A program made the translations under genes and the position numbers. DNA of 64,000 nucleotides from Streptococcus mitis (GTDB lineage Bacteria; Bacillota; Bacilli; Lactobacillales; Streptococcaceae). Shown one piece after another: positions 9,643 to 18,573 of the stretch (its first letter is position 1; every line of letters starts with the position of its first letter). Under the pieces are notes generated by a model. The model ran no database searches. It was not told the DNA's origin and saw nothing but the letters and a program-made list of their open reading frames with translations. Where the stretch lies: contig NZ_WIJP01000011.1 in the NCBI RefSeq assembly GCF_009496155.1, positions 19,934 through 83,933 on the forward strand, in the 5' to 3' direction.

Positions 9643-10737
9643 TTATCCTTCCAAGGCTTGGCGCAAATCTGCAATTAAATCTCTAGCATCCTCAATCCCA
9701 ATTGACAAACGCAAGAGGTCATCTGTCAAACCATAAGAATGGCGCACTTCTGCTGGAATATCAGCGTGAGTTTGAGTCGTTGGATAAGTAATAAGACTTT
9801 CTACCCCGCCCAAACTTTCCGCAAAAGAGAAGACCTTTAGGCTGTTCAAGATATGCGGAATGCGTGTTTCATCCGCTACCTTAAAGGAAATCATGCCCCC
9901 ACGACCCGTATAGAGAACTTCCTTAACTGCTGGAGAATCCTTCAAAAATGCAACCACTTCTTGGGCATTGGCTGTTGAACGTTCCATACGAAGAGACAAG
10001 GTCTTGAGACCACGAATCAATTGATAACTATCAAATGGAGACAAGACTGCCCCTGTCGTATTGAGATTGTAGAAAAGCTTCTCGTATAGTTCTAAACTAT
10101 TGGTCACAACCACTCCAGCCAAGACATCATTGTGCCCTGCTAGATACTTGGTTGCTGAATGGAGAACGATATCTGCTCCATCTTCAATCGGACGTTGGTA
10201 GATAGGGCTGTAGAAGGTATTGTCCACCACCACTTTGGCACCCTTAGCATGGGCCAATTTTGCTAGCTTTTCGATGTCAAATTCCAACATTAAAGGATTG
10301 GTTGGTGTTTCGATATAGAGAACATCCACGTCCTTCTCCAACTCGGCAATCAACTCTTCTTCTGTATTGGCATAGGTAAAATGGAAACGGCCTTCCTGCT
10401 CCACTTGATTAAACCAGCGGAAAGAACCTCCATAAAGGTCACGCACCGCCAAGACCTTACTTCCTACTGGAAAGACGCTAAAGGCCAGTACAATAGCTGA
10501 CATTCCTGAGCTAGTAGCTAGGGCATAGTCTGCTGACTCAATAGCTGCCAAGACTTCCTCAGCCTTACTACGAGTTGGGTTTTTAGTGCGTGTATAGTCA
10601 AACCCAGTAGATCGACCAAACTCTGGATGCTGATAGGTCGTTGAAAAATGAAGCGGTGTCACCAATGCACCTGTCGCTTCATCTGACTTAATACCCGCCT
10701 GGGCCAAAATTGTGTTAATGTGTAATTCCTTGCTCAT
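9643..10737 (-). CDS. metB: Cystathionine gamma-synthase / Cys-Met metabolism PLP enzyme
   Basis: 364 residues. Family members condense an O-acylated homoserine with cysteine to make cystathionine, or act as gamma-lyases. Visible: YTRTKNPTR (phosphate contacts from the neighbouring subunit), SSGMSAI, VVDNTF, and the PLP lysine K197 in HSATKYLAGH. Together with the following patB product this gives cysteine-to-homocysteine conversion for methionine synthesis. Synthase versus lyase cannot be decided from sequence alone; the operon partner favours synthase. Ribosome site GGAGG, extended -10 promoter upstream. Confidence 0.88.
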   Translation of the reverse strand: MSKELHINTILAQAGIKSDEATGALVTPLHFSTTYQHPEFGRSTGFDYTRTKNPTRSKAEEVLAAIESADYALATSSGMSAIVLAFSVFPVGSKVLAVRDLYGGSFRWFNQVEQEGRFHFTYANTEEELIAELEKDVDVLYIETPTNPLMLEFDIEKLAKLAHAKGAKVVVDNTFYSPIYQRPIEDGADIVLHSATKYLAGHNDVLAGVVVTNSLELYEKLFYNLNTTGAVLSPFDSYQLIRGLKTLSLRMERSTANAQEVVAFLKDSPAVKEVLYTGRGGMISFKVADETRIPHILNSLKVFSFAESLGGVESLITYPTTQTHADIPAEVRHSYGLTDDLLRLSIGIEDARDLIADLRQALEG

Positions 10738-10763
10738 ACAATTCCTCCAAATCTATAGTAACT

Positions 10764-10772
10764 ATTGTACCA
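10764..10772 (-). promoter_or_regulatory. Extended -10 promoter of the metB-patB operon
   Basis: TGGTACAAT on the minus strand, 26 bases before the ATG, with GGAGG between. No T-box or SAM riboswitch structure is apparent in the short leader. Confidence 0.5.
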
Positions 10773-10850
10773 CTTATTTTCATCAACTCATTTTCTTCTT
10801 TTCAAGAGCTAGTTATAGTTTCAAACTATATACTTATCAAGTAAAGCTAA

Positions 10851-10880
10851 AAAGAATCCAGAAAAGCTTCCAGATTCTTT
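10851..10880 (-). terminator. Terminator after the 10903-11358 gene
   Basis: Stem AAAGAATC/GATTCTTT around a 14-base loop, between the stop at 10903 and the metB promoter. Confidence 0.45.
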
Positions 10881-10902
10881 TGTGAGGATGATAGCTAGGG
10901 TT

Positions 10903-11358
10903 TTATTTCGGCTGAAAGAAATCGTGTTGGGCTAAATAGTCATAATGGTCTTTATTAAATTGATACTGGCCCACACGCTGACTAATCTGACCGACATCCA
11001 CGGAAAAAATATAGTCTTCATTTTGATAGTGCCAGTTCAGCCTAACTGTATTCAAGACTTTCTTATAAGTAAAATCTTTGACTTGATTCCATGGAATCTC
11101 TATGACTTGATTAGAACGATTTTCAATTACATCACTGATGTCCATCAAGTAGATACCCTTAGATGTGAATGCCAGAATCTTAGGATTCACACTCGACTGA
11201 ACATAGTAACTACCTCCTATAATGAAAAAATCAATAAAAGATTTCAACCATGTCTTTTTCTTAAAGACCATCAGAAAATTCTTTTGTCCCTCGATATGAC
11301 AAGTTGAGAGAAATGATGCAATCTGTTTTTCTGTTGCAAACTCCATAATAGCGCCCAT
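10903..11358 (-). CDS. Hypothetical protein with PH-like beta fold
   Basis: 151 residues, not confidently recognised. No signal peptide. A short hydrophobic stretch (SFIDFFIIGGSYYV, about 40-53) is followed by alternating beta strands ending in IPWNQVKDFTYKK, a pattern typical of bacterial PH-like domains. The ATG at 11358 has GGAGG 7 bases upstream, which supports it over an internal Met at codon 5. Stand-alone gene between two terminators. Function unknown. Confidence 0.65.
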   Translation of the reverse strand: MGAIMEFATEKQIASFLSTCHIEGQKNFLMVFKKKTWLKSFIDFFIIGGSYYVQSSVNPKILAFTSKGIYLMDISDVIENRSNQVIEIPWNQVKDFTYKKVLNTVRLNWHYQNEDYIFSVDVGQISQRVGQYQFNKDHYDYLAQHDFFQPK

Positions 11359-11553
11359 GATATTACCTCCATAACTATTAGTAAATAGGCAAATAAGAAC
11401 TCTTCACACAAAAGAAGAACTTATCAATTATTGCATTTTATCTTACTTTTATAGTAGATGGCATCCCTCCTATAAAATCAATTTAATCTATGTATGCTTC
11501 AACTAGCTATGAGAGCCCTTCCAAAATAGCTTCTCACAACTTTTATCATATTT

Positions 11554-11564
11554 ATTATATCATA
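11554..11564 (-). promoter_or_regulatory. Extended -10 promoter for the PH-like gene
   Basis: TATGATATAAT on the minus strand matches TRTGnTATAAT exactly. It sits about 195 bases upstream of the start codon. Confidence 0.45.
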
Positions 11565-11624
11565 ATTCTAATAAATAATCTAAAAGTGTAAGAACTTTTC
11601 TTCCAAATTTGTCGTCACTCTATA

Positions 11625-11660
11625 AAAAAACGACAGTTTCCTTCGAAACCATCGTTTTTC
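11625..11660 (-). terminator. Terminator of aliB
   Basis: Hairpin with arms of about 16 bases (minus strand AAAAACGATGGTTTC / GAAACTGTCGTTTTT, one internal mismatch), tetraloop GAAG, followed by a T run. It begins 11 bases after the stop codon. Confidence 0.85.
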
Positions 11661-11671
11661 TTGAAAAATCC

Positions 11672-13630
11672 TTATTTGACATGTTTTGCCAATTCTTCTT
11701 GGGCTTTTTTATTAGAGTCTTCTTTTTCTTTCAACCATTTTTCTTTAGCTTTTTCAAATTCATCTTTTGTGACTGTCTTATCTTGTACTTTGAGGTATTT
11801 ATAGGATTCGATACCTTTATTACCAGCTAATGAATATGGTTCTGAGAAAGGAACAGTTTTTCTCAATACTGGTGTTCCACCCTTAGAAACATTTGGAATT
11901 GCTAAAGCGCTATCTACCAACCAAGCTTGAATCTCAGCATATTTTTCATAGCGTTTTGCAAGATCTTGTTCCTTGTTAGCTTCTTCCAACATTTGAGTGT
12001 AGACATCCAGTCCAACAGCCTTGACCTTGTCATTGGCTTGACCTGGCTCTAAACCTAGATTTTGCATCAAACCACCAGAATTAACGTTAAAGACATCAAG
12101 GTAAGTTGAAGGATCTTGGTAATCAGGACCCCAACCACCGTTATATAGATCGTAATCTTTTTGAGCAGCAGTCTGAGCCAGATAGCTTGTACTATCATAG
12201 TCTTCAGTGGAGAGTTGTTGAATATCAATTACAACGTTATCTGCACCTAAGGCTGCTTCAATAGATTGTTTCATAGAATTTGCCTCTTGGACACCCTTTT
12301 TAGCAGCTTGGTCAACTGTCATGTCCAAGTGAATAGGGAATTGGACTCCTTTGGATTGGAGTTCTTTCTTAGCTTCAGCAAATTTAGCCTTGGCTTTTTC
12401 AGCATTGTAGTATGGATCTTGGGCATCCGCAAAGTTGATTCCTTGCCATTCTTTACCATAGTTGACCATCTTAGAGGCTACTACTTCACCAAAGTCTTTG
12501 CCATTGATACTTACGAAGTTTGGAGGAACGACTAGGTTACGCAAAATCTTAGTTGCACCATCCTCGCCTTGAGATTGAGCCCCGTAAGCTGTACGGTCAT
12601 AGGCAAAGTTAATGGCTTGACGGAAGTTTTTATTCAGAACTGCTTCTTGAGTCGATTTCTTTTCAGCATCACTTGTCTTGGAAGTGAATTTATAAGACTT
12701 TCTATCTAGGTTAAAGTTTAAGAAGTAAGAAGTAGCATCTTGCAAGCTATAGATGATATTGTCCTTATTCTTTTCTTTAATTCCTTCAAAGCTTGAACTA
12801 TTTGGATAAAGGCGAGCATAACTATAAGCTCCCTCGACAAAGTTACGAGCTAGTGCATCTTGGTCACTACCATCATAATAGGCCAATTTCACATCATCCA
12901 CAAAGACATTTTTAGCATCCCAATAATTCGGATTTTTCTTGAATTCAATAACAGATTTTGAAACAAAGGATTTCATCAAGAAAGGTCCATTGTACAAAAT
13001 ACTAGATGGATCTACCTTCCCAAAATCATCCCCTTTTGATTTCAAGAAATCAGCATTGACTGGGAAGAGAATGGTTGAAGTTGTTTTTGAGTTCCAGTAA
13101 GATTCTGGTCGTGTCAAGGTATATTGAACCGTTTGGTCGTCAAGAGCCTTGACTCCGACAGTTGAAAAGTCGCTTGTTTTACCATTAATATAGTCATCCA
13201 AACCAGCAACGGACTCTTGCACTAAGTACAAGGCTTCGGATTTTTTATCTGCTGCATATTTCAAACCAGTTACAAAATCTTGGGCAGTTACAGGAGCATA
13301 TTCATCTCCATCTGCAGTATACCATTTAGCATCTTTACGCAGTTTGTAGGTATAGGTCAAACCATCCTTGGATACACTCCAATCCTCTGCCAAGGATGGA
13401 ATATAGTTTCCGTACTGGTCATTTTCCATGAGCCCATCTACCAAATTAACCACGATATCATTGGTTGTTGCACGGTTTTCCGCTAGATAGTTCAAACTTG
13501 ATGGGTCACTTACGTAAACATAGTTATATGTTTTTGACGCCGTGCTAGAACTTCCACACGCGCTTAATAAAATACCTGCACTTAAAACGACACCTGCAAG
13601 TGCTGCATACTTGGCCTTAGACTTTTTCAT
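11672..13630 (-). CDS. aliB: Oligopeptide-binding lipoprotein AliB (ABC transporter receptor)
   Basis: 652 residues. Extracellular substrate-binding protein of the Ami oligopeptide importer; in pneumococcus AliA, AliB and AmiA share the AmiCDEF permease encoded elsewhere and AliB also affects competence and colonisation. Visible: lipoprotein signal with lipobox LSAC (Cys25), then a SBP_bac_5 domain with the YNGPFLMKSF and NGGWGPDYQDPSTYLD segments characteristic of this family. The Lys/Glu-rich C-terminus (about 610-652) is typical of Ali proteins. Single gene with a strong promoter and strong terminator and no permease genes nearby, matching the orphan receptor arrangement. Confidence 0.93.
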   Translation of the reverse strand: MKKSKAKYAALAGVVLSAGILLSACGSSSTASKTYNYVYVSDPSSLNYLAENRATTNDIVVNLVDGLMENDQYGNYIPSLAEDWSVSKDGLTYTYKLRKDAKWYTADGDEYAPVTAQDFVTGLKYAADKKSEALYLVQESVAGLDDYINGKTSDFSTVGVKALDDQTVQYTLTRPESYWNSKTTSTILFPVNADFLKSKGDDFGKVDPSSILYNGPFLMKSFVSKSVIEFKKNPNYWDAKNVFVDDVKLAYYDGSDQDALARNFVEGAYSYARLYPNSSSFEGIKEKNKDNIIYSLQDATSYFLNFNLDRKSYKFTSKTSDAEKKSTQEAVLNKNFRQAINFAYDRTAYGAQSQGEDGATKILRNLVVPPNFVSINGKDFGEVVASKMVNYGKEWQGINFADAQDPYYNAEKAKAKFAEAKKELQSKGVQFPIHLDMTVDQAAKKGVQEANSMKQSIEAALGADNVVIDIQQLSTEDYDSTSYLAQTAAQKDYDLYNGGWGPDYQDPSTYLDVFNVNSGGLMQNLGLEPGQANDKVKAVGLDVYTQMLEEANKEQDLAKRYEKYAEIQAWLVDSALAIPNVSKGGTPVLRKTVPFSEPYSLAGNKGIESYKYLKVQDKTVTKDEFEKAKEKWLKEKEDSNKKAQEELAKHVK

Positions 13631-13662
13631 CTCCAGAACCTCCTGATTTAAATATTTGTCTT

Positions 13663-13691
13663 ATTATACAACTCGGATTTTAATTAGTCAA
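13663..13691 (-). promoter_or_regulatory. Promoter of aliB
   Basis: TTGACT (13686-13691), 17-base spacer, TATAAT (13663-13668) on the minus strand, nearly consensus. An AGGAGG ribosome site follows in the leader. Confidence 0.85.
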
Positions 13692-13754
13692 TAGATTTTT
13701 TAAAAAAATTAAACCTTACATCTACAAACTATAGAAATTATTCTACAAAATAAT

Positions 13755-13810
13755 AAAAAAGAGAATAATTTAAGCATTTCATGATAGAAATGTTCAAATT
13801 ATCCCTTTTA
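13755..13810 (-). terminator. Long terminator hairpin after the flippase gene
   Basis: Arms of about 25 bases with few mismatches (ATAATTT.A.CATTTC paired with GAAATG.T.AAATTAT), 6-base loop, then TTTTTT on the minus strand. Ends 13 bases after the stop codon. Confidence 0.85.
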
Positions 13811-13822
13811 TTTATAAAAAAA

Positions 13823-15448
13823 TTATTGAGAAATTCTTAATTTTGCTCGTAAGCGATCTGCTTGGGTTTTTCCAATCACCTTATCCAATAAACGGGTACG
13901 AAGACTCAAGAATCCGTAAACTCCTCCCCCCATGGCACCGACAAGAGCTACATATAGGAAACTCCACAAACGTCCACTCGGTTGGAAGACAAATCCCAGT
14001 ATCCACTGGATAGCGCCTACACTGATGAACATAACAAGTGTCAACAAACTGATTAAAATGGTTCGCTTTAAAATCACCTTGCGCTTGACACCTGTTACCT
14101 TACAAATATCCCGATACATCAAGACATTAGGAATAATGAGACCGATTGTTGTAGAAATCAAAGGCCCGTAACTGTGGAAGAGAGCGATGGTTGGAAGTTG
14201 CAAGACCAGCTTTGCAATGGAACCATAGATAAAATAGAGAACTGCCTTACGATTTCGGAACATGGCTTGAAGCATGGGAGACAAGACCATGTACAAGCCT
14301 AAAATAGTAGACTGCAAAACTGCAAAGACAAACAAGCCCATGGCCAAACTATCTGGCTTGCCATAGAAGACTGTATATAGAGGTTCTCCTACCATGACCA
14401 CTCCAACCGTTGCTGGTAGCAGGAATAAGAAAAGCATGGTAATGCTGTCCTGAACCAGACGAGAAGCTGCCTTCAAGTCCCCCTTGACATAGTTTTCAGT
14501 CAAAAGTGGCAAACCTACACTCCCAATCGAAACCCCAACAGAAATCAAAATCATAGTGATTTTATTAGGATTGGCTGAGAAATAAGAAAACATGACAACC
14601 AAGTCTTTATTACTATAGTTGGTAAACCAACTCATACTATTGATAAAGGTCATCTGATCCAAAATCTGGAAGAGCTGGATAGCAGACCCTGTCAGGATAA
14701 AAGGAATGGCTTCCTTAATGGTATCCATTAACAGGTGTTTGCTATCAATCTTATCTCGTGTTTCAAAGACTTTTTGAAGCATTCCTCCTTCATAGAGGAA
14801 ATAAAGCAATACAGCAAAGCTAGCTACCATTCCCACAAAGGCAGCAAAGGTAGATTGGGTAACCGCTGCTAGGTAGTCTCCTGAACCGAGCTTCATAATG
14901 ATAAAGGTTGCTAAAAGCATCCAGATAACACGAATAACCTGCTCAGCGATTTGACTCATGGCATAAGGCTTCAGGTTACTCATTCCTTGGAAGAAACCTC
15001 GGATAACACTCATAGATGGGAAAATCAAGACCGCCCAAGCCAAGCTCTGCATGATTGGGATCAGGTCTTTCCCTACACCCGACAAATCTGCTAGCCAAGG
15101 AGCAAAGACATACAAGACTAAAGCAAAAACCAGACCTAGTCCTGTCATAAAGCCTAAAAAGCTCCGAATCAGGGCAAAGCTATGCTCTTCTTCTCGCATG
15201 GTATTGTACTTAGCCACTTGCTTAGCCACCGCAACTGGAATCCCTGCTGTTGAAACCAGCAAGAACCAAGCATAGATATTGTAGCCCATAGTAAAGAGAC
15301 CATTTGCTGTAGCCGCATAAGACCCCATCCAGATATACCAAGGGATAATATAAATAGCCCCGAGTAGGCGACTGATAAAGTTACTAGCCGTTAGCCAAGC
15401 AGTCCCCCGTAACATCTGGGCCTGCTGGTGATTGTTTTCGTGCGACAT
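13823..15448 (-). CDS. Lipid II flippase (MurJ/YtgP-like, polysaccharide transporter superfamily)
   Basis: 541 residues, 12-14 predicted membrane helices of the MATE-like MVF/polysaccharide transporter family. Streptococcal YtgP is reported to be essential and to complement E. coli MurJ, so the likely role is moving lipid-linked peptidoglycan precursor across the membrane. Visible: the N-terminal RGTAWLTASNFISRLLGAIYIIPW segment (a first helix with the conserved Arg), the GIPVAVAKQVAKYN stretch and repeated Pro/Gly-rich helices. It is divergent from murE with overlapping promoters, which fits a peptidoglycan role better than capsule export. Confidence 0.85.
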   Translation of the reverse strand: MSHENNHQQAQMLRGTAWLTASNFISRLLGAIYIIPWYIWMGSYAATANGLFTMGYNIYAWFLLVSTAGIPVAVAKQVAKYNTMREEEHSFALIRSFLGFMTGLGLVFALVLYVFAPWLADLSGVGKDLIPIMQSLAWAVLIFPSMSVIRGFFQGMSNLKPYAMSQIAEQVIRVIWMLLATFIIMKLGSGDYLAAVTQSTFAAFVGMVASFAVLLYFLYEGGMLQKVFETRDKIDSKHLLMDTIKEAIPFILTGSAIQLFQILDQMTFINSMSWFTNYSNKDLVVMFSYFSANPNKITMILISVGVSIGSVGLPLLTENYVKGDLKAASRLVQDSITMLFLFLLPATVGVVMVGEPLYTVFYGKPDSLAMGLFVFAVLQSTILGLYMVLSPMLQAMFRNRKAVLYFIYGSIAKLVLQLPTIALFHSYGPLISTTIGLIIPNVLMYRDICKVTGVKRKVILKRTILISLLTLVMFISVGAIQWILGFVFQPSGRLWSFLYVALVGAMGGGVYGFLSLRTRLLDKVIGKTQADRLRAKLRISQ

Positions 15449-15495
15449 AGATTCCTCATTTGATTTTAATAACTAGGAAAAATTCCTCATCTTCC

Positions 15496-15524
15496 ATTAT
15501 AAACTTTTCCTTGTCACTTGTAAA
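15496..15524 (-). promoter_or_regulatory. Promoter of the flippase gene
   Basis: Minus strand TTTACA (15519-15524), 17-base spacer, TATAAT (15496-15501). Its -35 is superimposed on the murE -35. Confidence 0.7.
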
Positions 15525-15546
15525 ATTCAGACTTGAAGTTTATAAT
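15518..15546 (+). promoter_or_regulatory. Promoter of murE, predicting a leaderless transcript
   Basis: TTGTAA (15518-15523), 17-base spacer, TATAAT (15541-15546). Only 7 bases separate the -10 from the ATG at 15554, so transcription should start at or just before the A of ATG. No ribosome binding site is present. Confidence 0.75.
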
Positions 15547-15553
15547 ATAAAGT

Positions 15554-16999
15554 ATGATAAAGATTGAAACTGTATTAGATATTTTAAAGAAAGATGGTCT
15601 CTTCCGTGAGATTATTGACCAAGGTCATTACCACTATAACTACAGCACAGTTGTTTTTGATAGCATTAGTTACGACAGCCGAAAAGTAAAAAAAGACACT
15701 CTTTTTTTTGCAAAAGGTGCTGCCTTTAAAAAAGAATACCTTCTTTCTGCTATAACGCAAGGCTTAGCTTGGTATGTGGCTGAAAAGGACTACGAAGTCG
15801 GCATCCCTGTCATCATTGTGAACGATATAAAGAAAGCCATGAGTTTGATTGCCATGGAATTTTATGGCAATCCACAGGAAAAACTCAAACTCCTTGCCTT
15901 TACTGGTACTAAGGGTAAAACAACAGCAGCTTACTTTGCTTACAATATCCTATCTCAACGCTACCCAACCGCCCTCTTATCGACCATGAATACGACTTTG
16001 GATGGCAAGACTTTCTTTAAATCTTCCTTCTCAACACCTGAAAATATCGACCTCTTTGACATGATGGCTCAAGCTGTTAATAATGGAAGAACCCATCTCG
16101 TAATGGAAGTCTCTAGTCAAGCCTATCTAGTCCATCGAGTCTATGGTCTGACCTTTGATGTAGGAGTCTTTCTTAACATCACTCCAGATCATATCGGCCC
16201 GATTGAACACCCTAGCTTTGAAGACTACTTCTACCACAAGCGTCTCTTGATGGAAAATAGCCGAGCAGTCATCATTAACAGTGACATGGATCACTTCTCT
16301 GTCTTGAAAGAACAAGTGGCAGATCAAGACCATGATTTCTATGGTAGCCAATCTGATAACCAAATCGAGAATTCCAAAGCCTTTAGCTTTTCAGCTACAG
16401 GTAAACTCGCTGGAGATTATGATATCCAACTCATTGGCTACTTCAATCAAGAAAATGCCGTTGCTGCTGGACTTGCTTGCCTCCGTCTCGGAGCTAGTCT
16501 TGAGGACATCAAAAAAGGTATCGCTGCAACCCGCGTTCCTGGTCGTATGGAAGTCCTCACGCAGAAAAATGGAGCCAAGGTCTTCATCGACTATGCCCAC
16601 AATGGTGACAGTCTGAAAAAACTCATCAATGTGGTTGAAACTCATCAAACTGGAAAAATTGCTCTGGTTCTGGGTTCGACAGGAAATAAAGGAGAAAGCC
16701 GTCGTAAGGACTTTGGCCTCCTCCTTAATCAACATCCTGAGATTCAAGTCTTTCTGACTGCTGATGACCCCAACTATGAGGACCCAATGGCCATTGCAGA
16801 TGAAATTAGTAGCTACATCAATCATCCTGTTGAAAAAATTGCAGATCGCCAAGAAGCTATCAAGGCAGCGATGGCTATCACAAATCACGAATTAGATGCA
16901 GTTATAATTGCTGGTAAGGGAGCCGATTGCTACCAAATCGTTCAAGGCAAAAAAGAAGCCTATCTAGGAGATGCAGCCGTAGCAGAAAATTATTTATAA
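15554..16999 (+). CDS. murE: UDP-MurNAc-L-Ala-D-Glu--L-lysine ligase
   Basis: 481 residues. Adds L-lysine to the peptidoglycan stem precursor in the cytoplasm. Visible: P-loop GTKGKTT at 118-124, the [13 protein letters not shown] segment, carbamoyl-lysine region further on, C-terminal [10 protein letters not shown], and the specificity motif DDPNYEDP (D404-D405-P406-N407), diagnostic of lysine-type MurE; DAP-type enzymes have DNPR. Length matches pneumococcal MurE exactly as I recall it. The start is unusual: a complete promoter ends 7 bases before it. Followed by a strong bidirectional terminator. Confidence 0.97.
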   Translation: MIKIETVLDILKKDGLFREIIDQGHYHYNYSTVVFDSISYDSRKVKKDTLFFAKGAAFKKEYLLSAITQGLAWYVAEKDYEVGIPVIIVNDIKKAMSLIAMEFYGNPQEKLKLLAFTGTKGKTTAAYFAYNILSQRYPTALLSTMNTTLDGKTFFKSSFSTPENIDLFDMMAQAVNNGRTHLVMEVSSQAYLVHRVYGLTFDVGVFLNITPDHIGPIEHPSFEDYFYHKRLLMENSRAVIINSDMDHFSVLKEQVADQDHDFYGSQSDNQIENSKAFSFSATGKLAGDYDIQLIGYFNQENAVAAGLACLRLGASLEDIKKGIAATRVPGRMEVLTQKNGAKVFIDYAHNGDSLKKLINVVETHQTGKIALVLGSTGNKGESRRKDFGLLLNQHPEIQVFLTADDPNYEDPMAIADEISSYINHPVEKIADRQEAIKAAMAITNHELDAVIIAGKGADCYQIVQGKKEAYLGDAAVAENYL

Positions 17000-17006
17000 G
17001 GATCGT

Positions 17007-17043
17007 AAAAAAATCAAGGGAAACGAAACCCTTGATTTTTTTT
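17007..17043. terminator. Bidirectional terminator between murE and the CsbD-like gene
   Basis: AAAAAAATCAAGGG paired with CCCTTGATTTTTTT around an 8-base loop; serves both convergent genes. Confidence 0.9.
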
Positions 17044-17047
17044 ATTT

Positions 17048-17239
17048 TTATTTAAAAGCGTTTTTCAAACCTTCAACGGCACCTTCTACAGCACCTTTAG
17101 CATCTTCAACTACTTCTTTTGCCTTAGCAACTGTCTTTTCTACAGCACCTTCTGCTTCAGTCTTACCATCTCCAGTAACTTTACCAAATCCTTCTTTGAT
17201 AGCGCCTGTTGCTTGTTCCAATTTGTTTTCAAGTGACAT
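17048..17239 (-). CDS. CsbD-like general stress protein
   Basis: 63 residues. The sequence opens with [30 protein letters not shown], the CsbD family pattern of a helical, Lys/Glu/Ala/Gly-rich small protein. In Bacillus relatives are controlled by sigma-B; streptococci lack sigma-B, and the molecular function is unknown. The ATG at 17239 is chosen over an upstream in-frame start because AAAGGAG lies 8 bases before it. Single gene with its own promoter. Confidence 0.85.
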   Translation of the reverse strand: MSLENKLEQATGAIKEGFGKVTGDGKTEAEGAVEKTVAKAKEVVEDAKGAVEGAVEGLKNAFK

Positions 17240-17288
17240 ATGATTGTCTCCTTTAATTTTATTCCGATATGTGTTACCGGTTACATAT

Positions 17289-17317
17289 AGTTTATACCGA
17301 ATACTAAGGAAAGTCAA
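17289..17317 (-). promoter_or_regulatory. Promoter of the CsbD-like gene
   Basis: TTGACT (17312-17317), 17-base spacer, TAAACT (17289-17294) on the minus strand. Confidence 0.6.
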
Positions 17318-17340
17318 ACAATGTGCTCAGAAACAAGAAA

Positions 17341-17991
17341 TCAGGCCAAGTAGAAAGTTAATCTTTCCTTATCCAAATCGATAGCCAACTCATACTTTCC
17401 ATCTTCATTTTGGACAATATAACCTAGGACAACTAAACTGTCCACAAAGATATCACGGCGTTTCTGCATAAGCTGGTCTTTTTTGAGAAATTTCAACAAA
17501 AAAGTCGTCATATATTTGAGAGCATACTCAGGATTGACATCTCCCAAAATGTCATAGAGATCCTGCTGTTTTTCTGTCAAAGGATACTGATGTTTGACCT
17601 TGTAGAAATAATTGGAAAGAGTCATTTTTGATCTCGCAAAGTCTGTCTTTTCAACTAAAATAGCAGCATTGGTTTGATTGCGCAATTCCGTCCCAAAAGT
17701 CTGCTCCAACAAGGCTTGATAGACCGAACTAGCTTCGCTGACAAAAATCTCTTGATCCAGTTCAAGACTATCTAGTGATTCAAGCATGGGAAGATTAAGG
17801 TAATAACGCTTATTTTCCCGACGAATCAAGCCTGCCTTTATATACTCTTCCATGAGTTTATCAACTGCCACATCTGGAAATTGAGCCTTAATTTCCCGTA
17901 AAATCACATCATCATGCTGGTCCAGATAGCGGATCAATTCTCCAAAAAATGGCTGTCTCGTCAAACGAGATGGATTAAAAATCTGAATCAT
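17341..17991 (-). CDS. Conserved streptococcal protein (DUF1803-like)
   Basis: 216 residues without signal or membrane segments. The N-terminal part (about 10-65) looks like a winged helix: LIRYLDQHDDVILREIKAQF then a second helix and the RRENKRYYLNLP wing. The rest is helical. From memory it matches the uncharacterised DUF1803 group found in the same place in pneumococcus, but this is not checked. Its first 17 bases overlap the end of the upstream peptidase-like gene, so the two are co-translated. Confidence 0.65.
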   Translation of the reverse strand: MIQIFNPSRLTRQPFFGELIRYLDQHDDVILREIKAQFPDVAVDKLMEEYIKAGLIRRENKRYYLNLPMLESLDSLELDQEIFVSEASSVYQALLEQTFGTELRNQTNAAILVEKTDFARSKMTLSNYFYKVKHQYPLTEKQQDLYDILGDVNPEYALKYMTTFLLKFLKKDQLMQKRRDIFVDSLVVLGYIVQNEDGKYELAIDLDKERLTFYLA

Positions 17992-18487
17992 GAAGATTCC
18001 TTTCTTTACATTCTAACAGAGGCGATGCTGCCAACTGACTAGGATTGGTCCCAGCTTGGTTTAGAGGGACAGGCAAACCTAGTTCTCTGTAATATTCCCT
18101 CCAAAAATCACTAATCTCCTGCTCCCCATCTCCAAATTTCATAGGCATGGTTTCAAAAATCGGTAGGATTTCTGCCATATACTGGGAACAGTAAAAACCT
18201 TCTCCATCTGGATAGAAAGAAGCATTGTAAGGAGCTCCCAGATGTTTACAAGCTTTTTCCTTCACAGACTGGATATCCATTTCTGGGTAAACATAGAGGT
18301 CGTACAAGTAATTGGGCTCAAAGAAGGATGCAGGTTCCTGACAGACTACACCAGCCTGTCCACTAGCGTGGTAAATCATCCCATCCAAATAAATGGCAAC
18401 ATGGTTATAGTTACCTGTGGAAGTCTGGATGGCCTGTCCCATATCTGACTCATCTCTCACAAAAATCAAATCGCCATTTACTAACAT
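17975..18487 (-). CDS. NlpC/P60-superfamily, YiiX-like permuted papain-fold protein
   Basis: 170 residues. Candidate catalytic His and Cys are in NYNHVAIYLDG (about residue 29) and GFYCSQYMAE (about residue 99), the His-before-Cys order of circularly permuted papain-like hydrolases such as YiiX/YaeF. No signal peptide, so a cytoplasmic amidase or thioesterase acting on lipid or peptide substrates is possible; wall hydrolysis is less likely. Start supported by AGGAG about 7 bases upstream. Forms a two-gene unit with the following gene. Confidence 0.7.
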   Translation of the reverse strand: MLVNGDLIFVRDESDMGQAIQTSTGNYNHVAIYLDGMIYHASGQAGVVCQEPASFFEPNYLYDLYVYPEMDIQSVKEKACKHLGAPYNASFYPDGEGFYCSQYMAEILPIFETMPMKFGDGEQEISDFWREYYRELGLPVPLNQAGTNPSQLAASPLLECKERNLHDSDF

Positions 18488-18500
18488 GCTTCACTCCTAG

Positions 18501-18524
18501 AAAAAAAGGAGCCGAAACTCCTTT
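18501..18524 (-). terminator. Terminator of ppaC
   Basis: AAAGGAG/CTCCTTT stem with 6-base loop followed by a T7 run on the minus strand. Confidence 0.85.
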
Positions 18525-18573
18525 CGATATAATTCAAACTAAACTTTCCTATTTTGAACTGACAACCAAAATC

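Larger units (their letters stand above)
11359..11671. other. Intergenic region with promoter and terminator only
   Basis: Holds the aliB terminator at its right end (11625-11660) and a perfect extended -10 at 11554-11564 for the gene at 10903-11358, implying an untranslated leader of roughly 190 bases. The leader contains an isolated AGGAGG with no start codon at proper distance. No gene seen. Confidence 0.6.

Noticed and set aside
9636..9674. Longer N-terminus for PatB
   Set aside because: The extension overlaps the upstream synthase end and does not resemble the family; the ATG at 9635 does.
10738..10850. T-box or SAM riboswitch before metB
   Set aside because: The predicted leader is only about 20 bases and has no room for either structure.
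11400..11550. Small gene in the long leader before the PH-like gene
   Set aside because: The only AGGAGG is one base from an ATG that is closed after eight codons.
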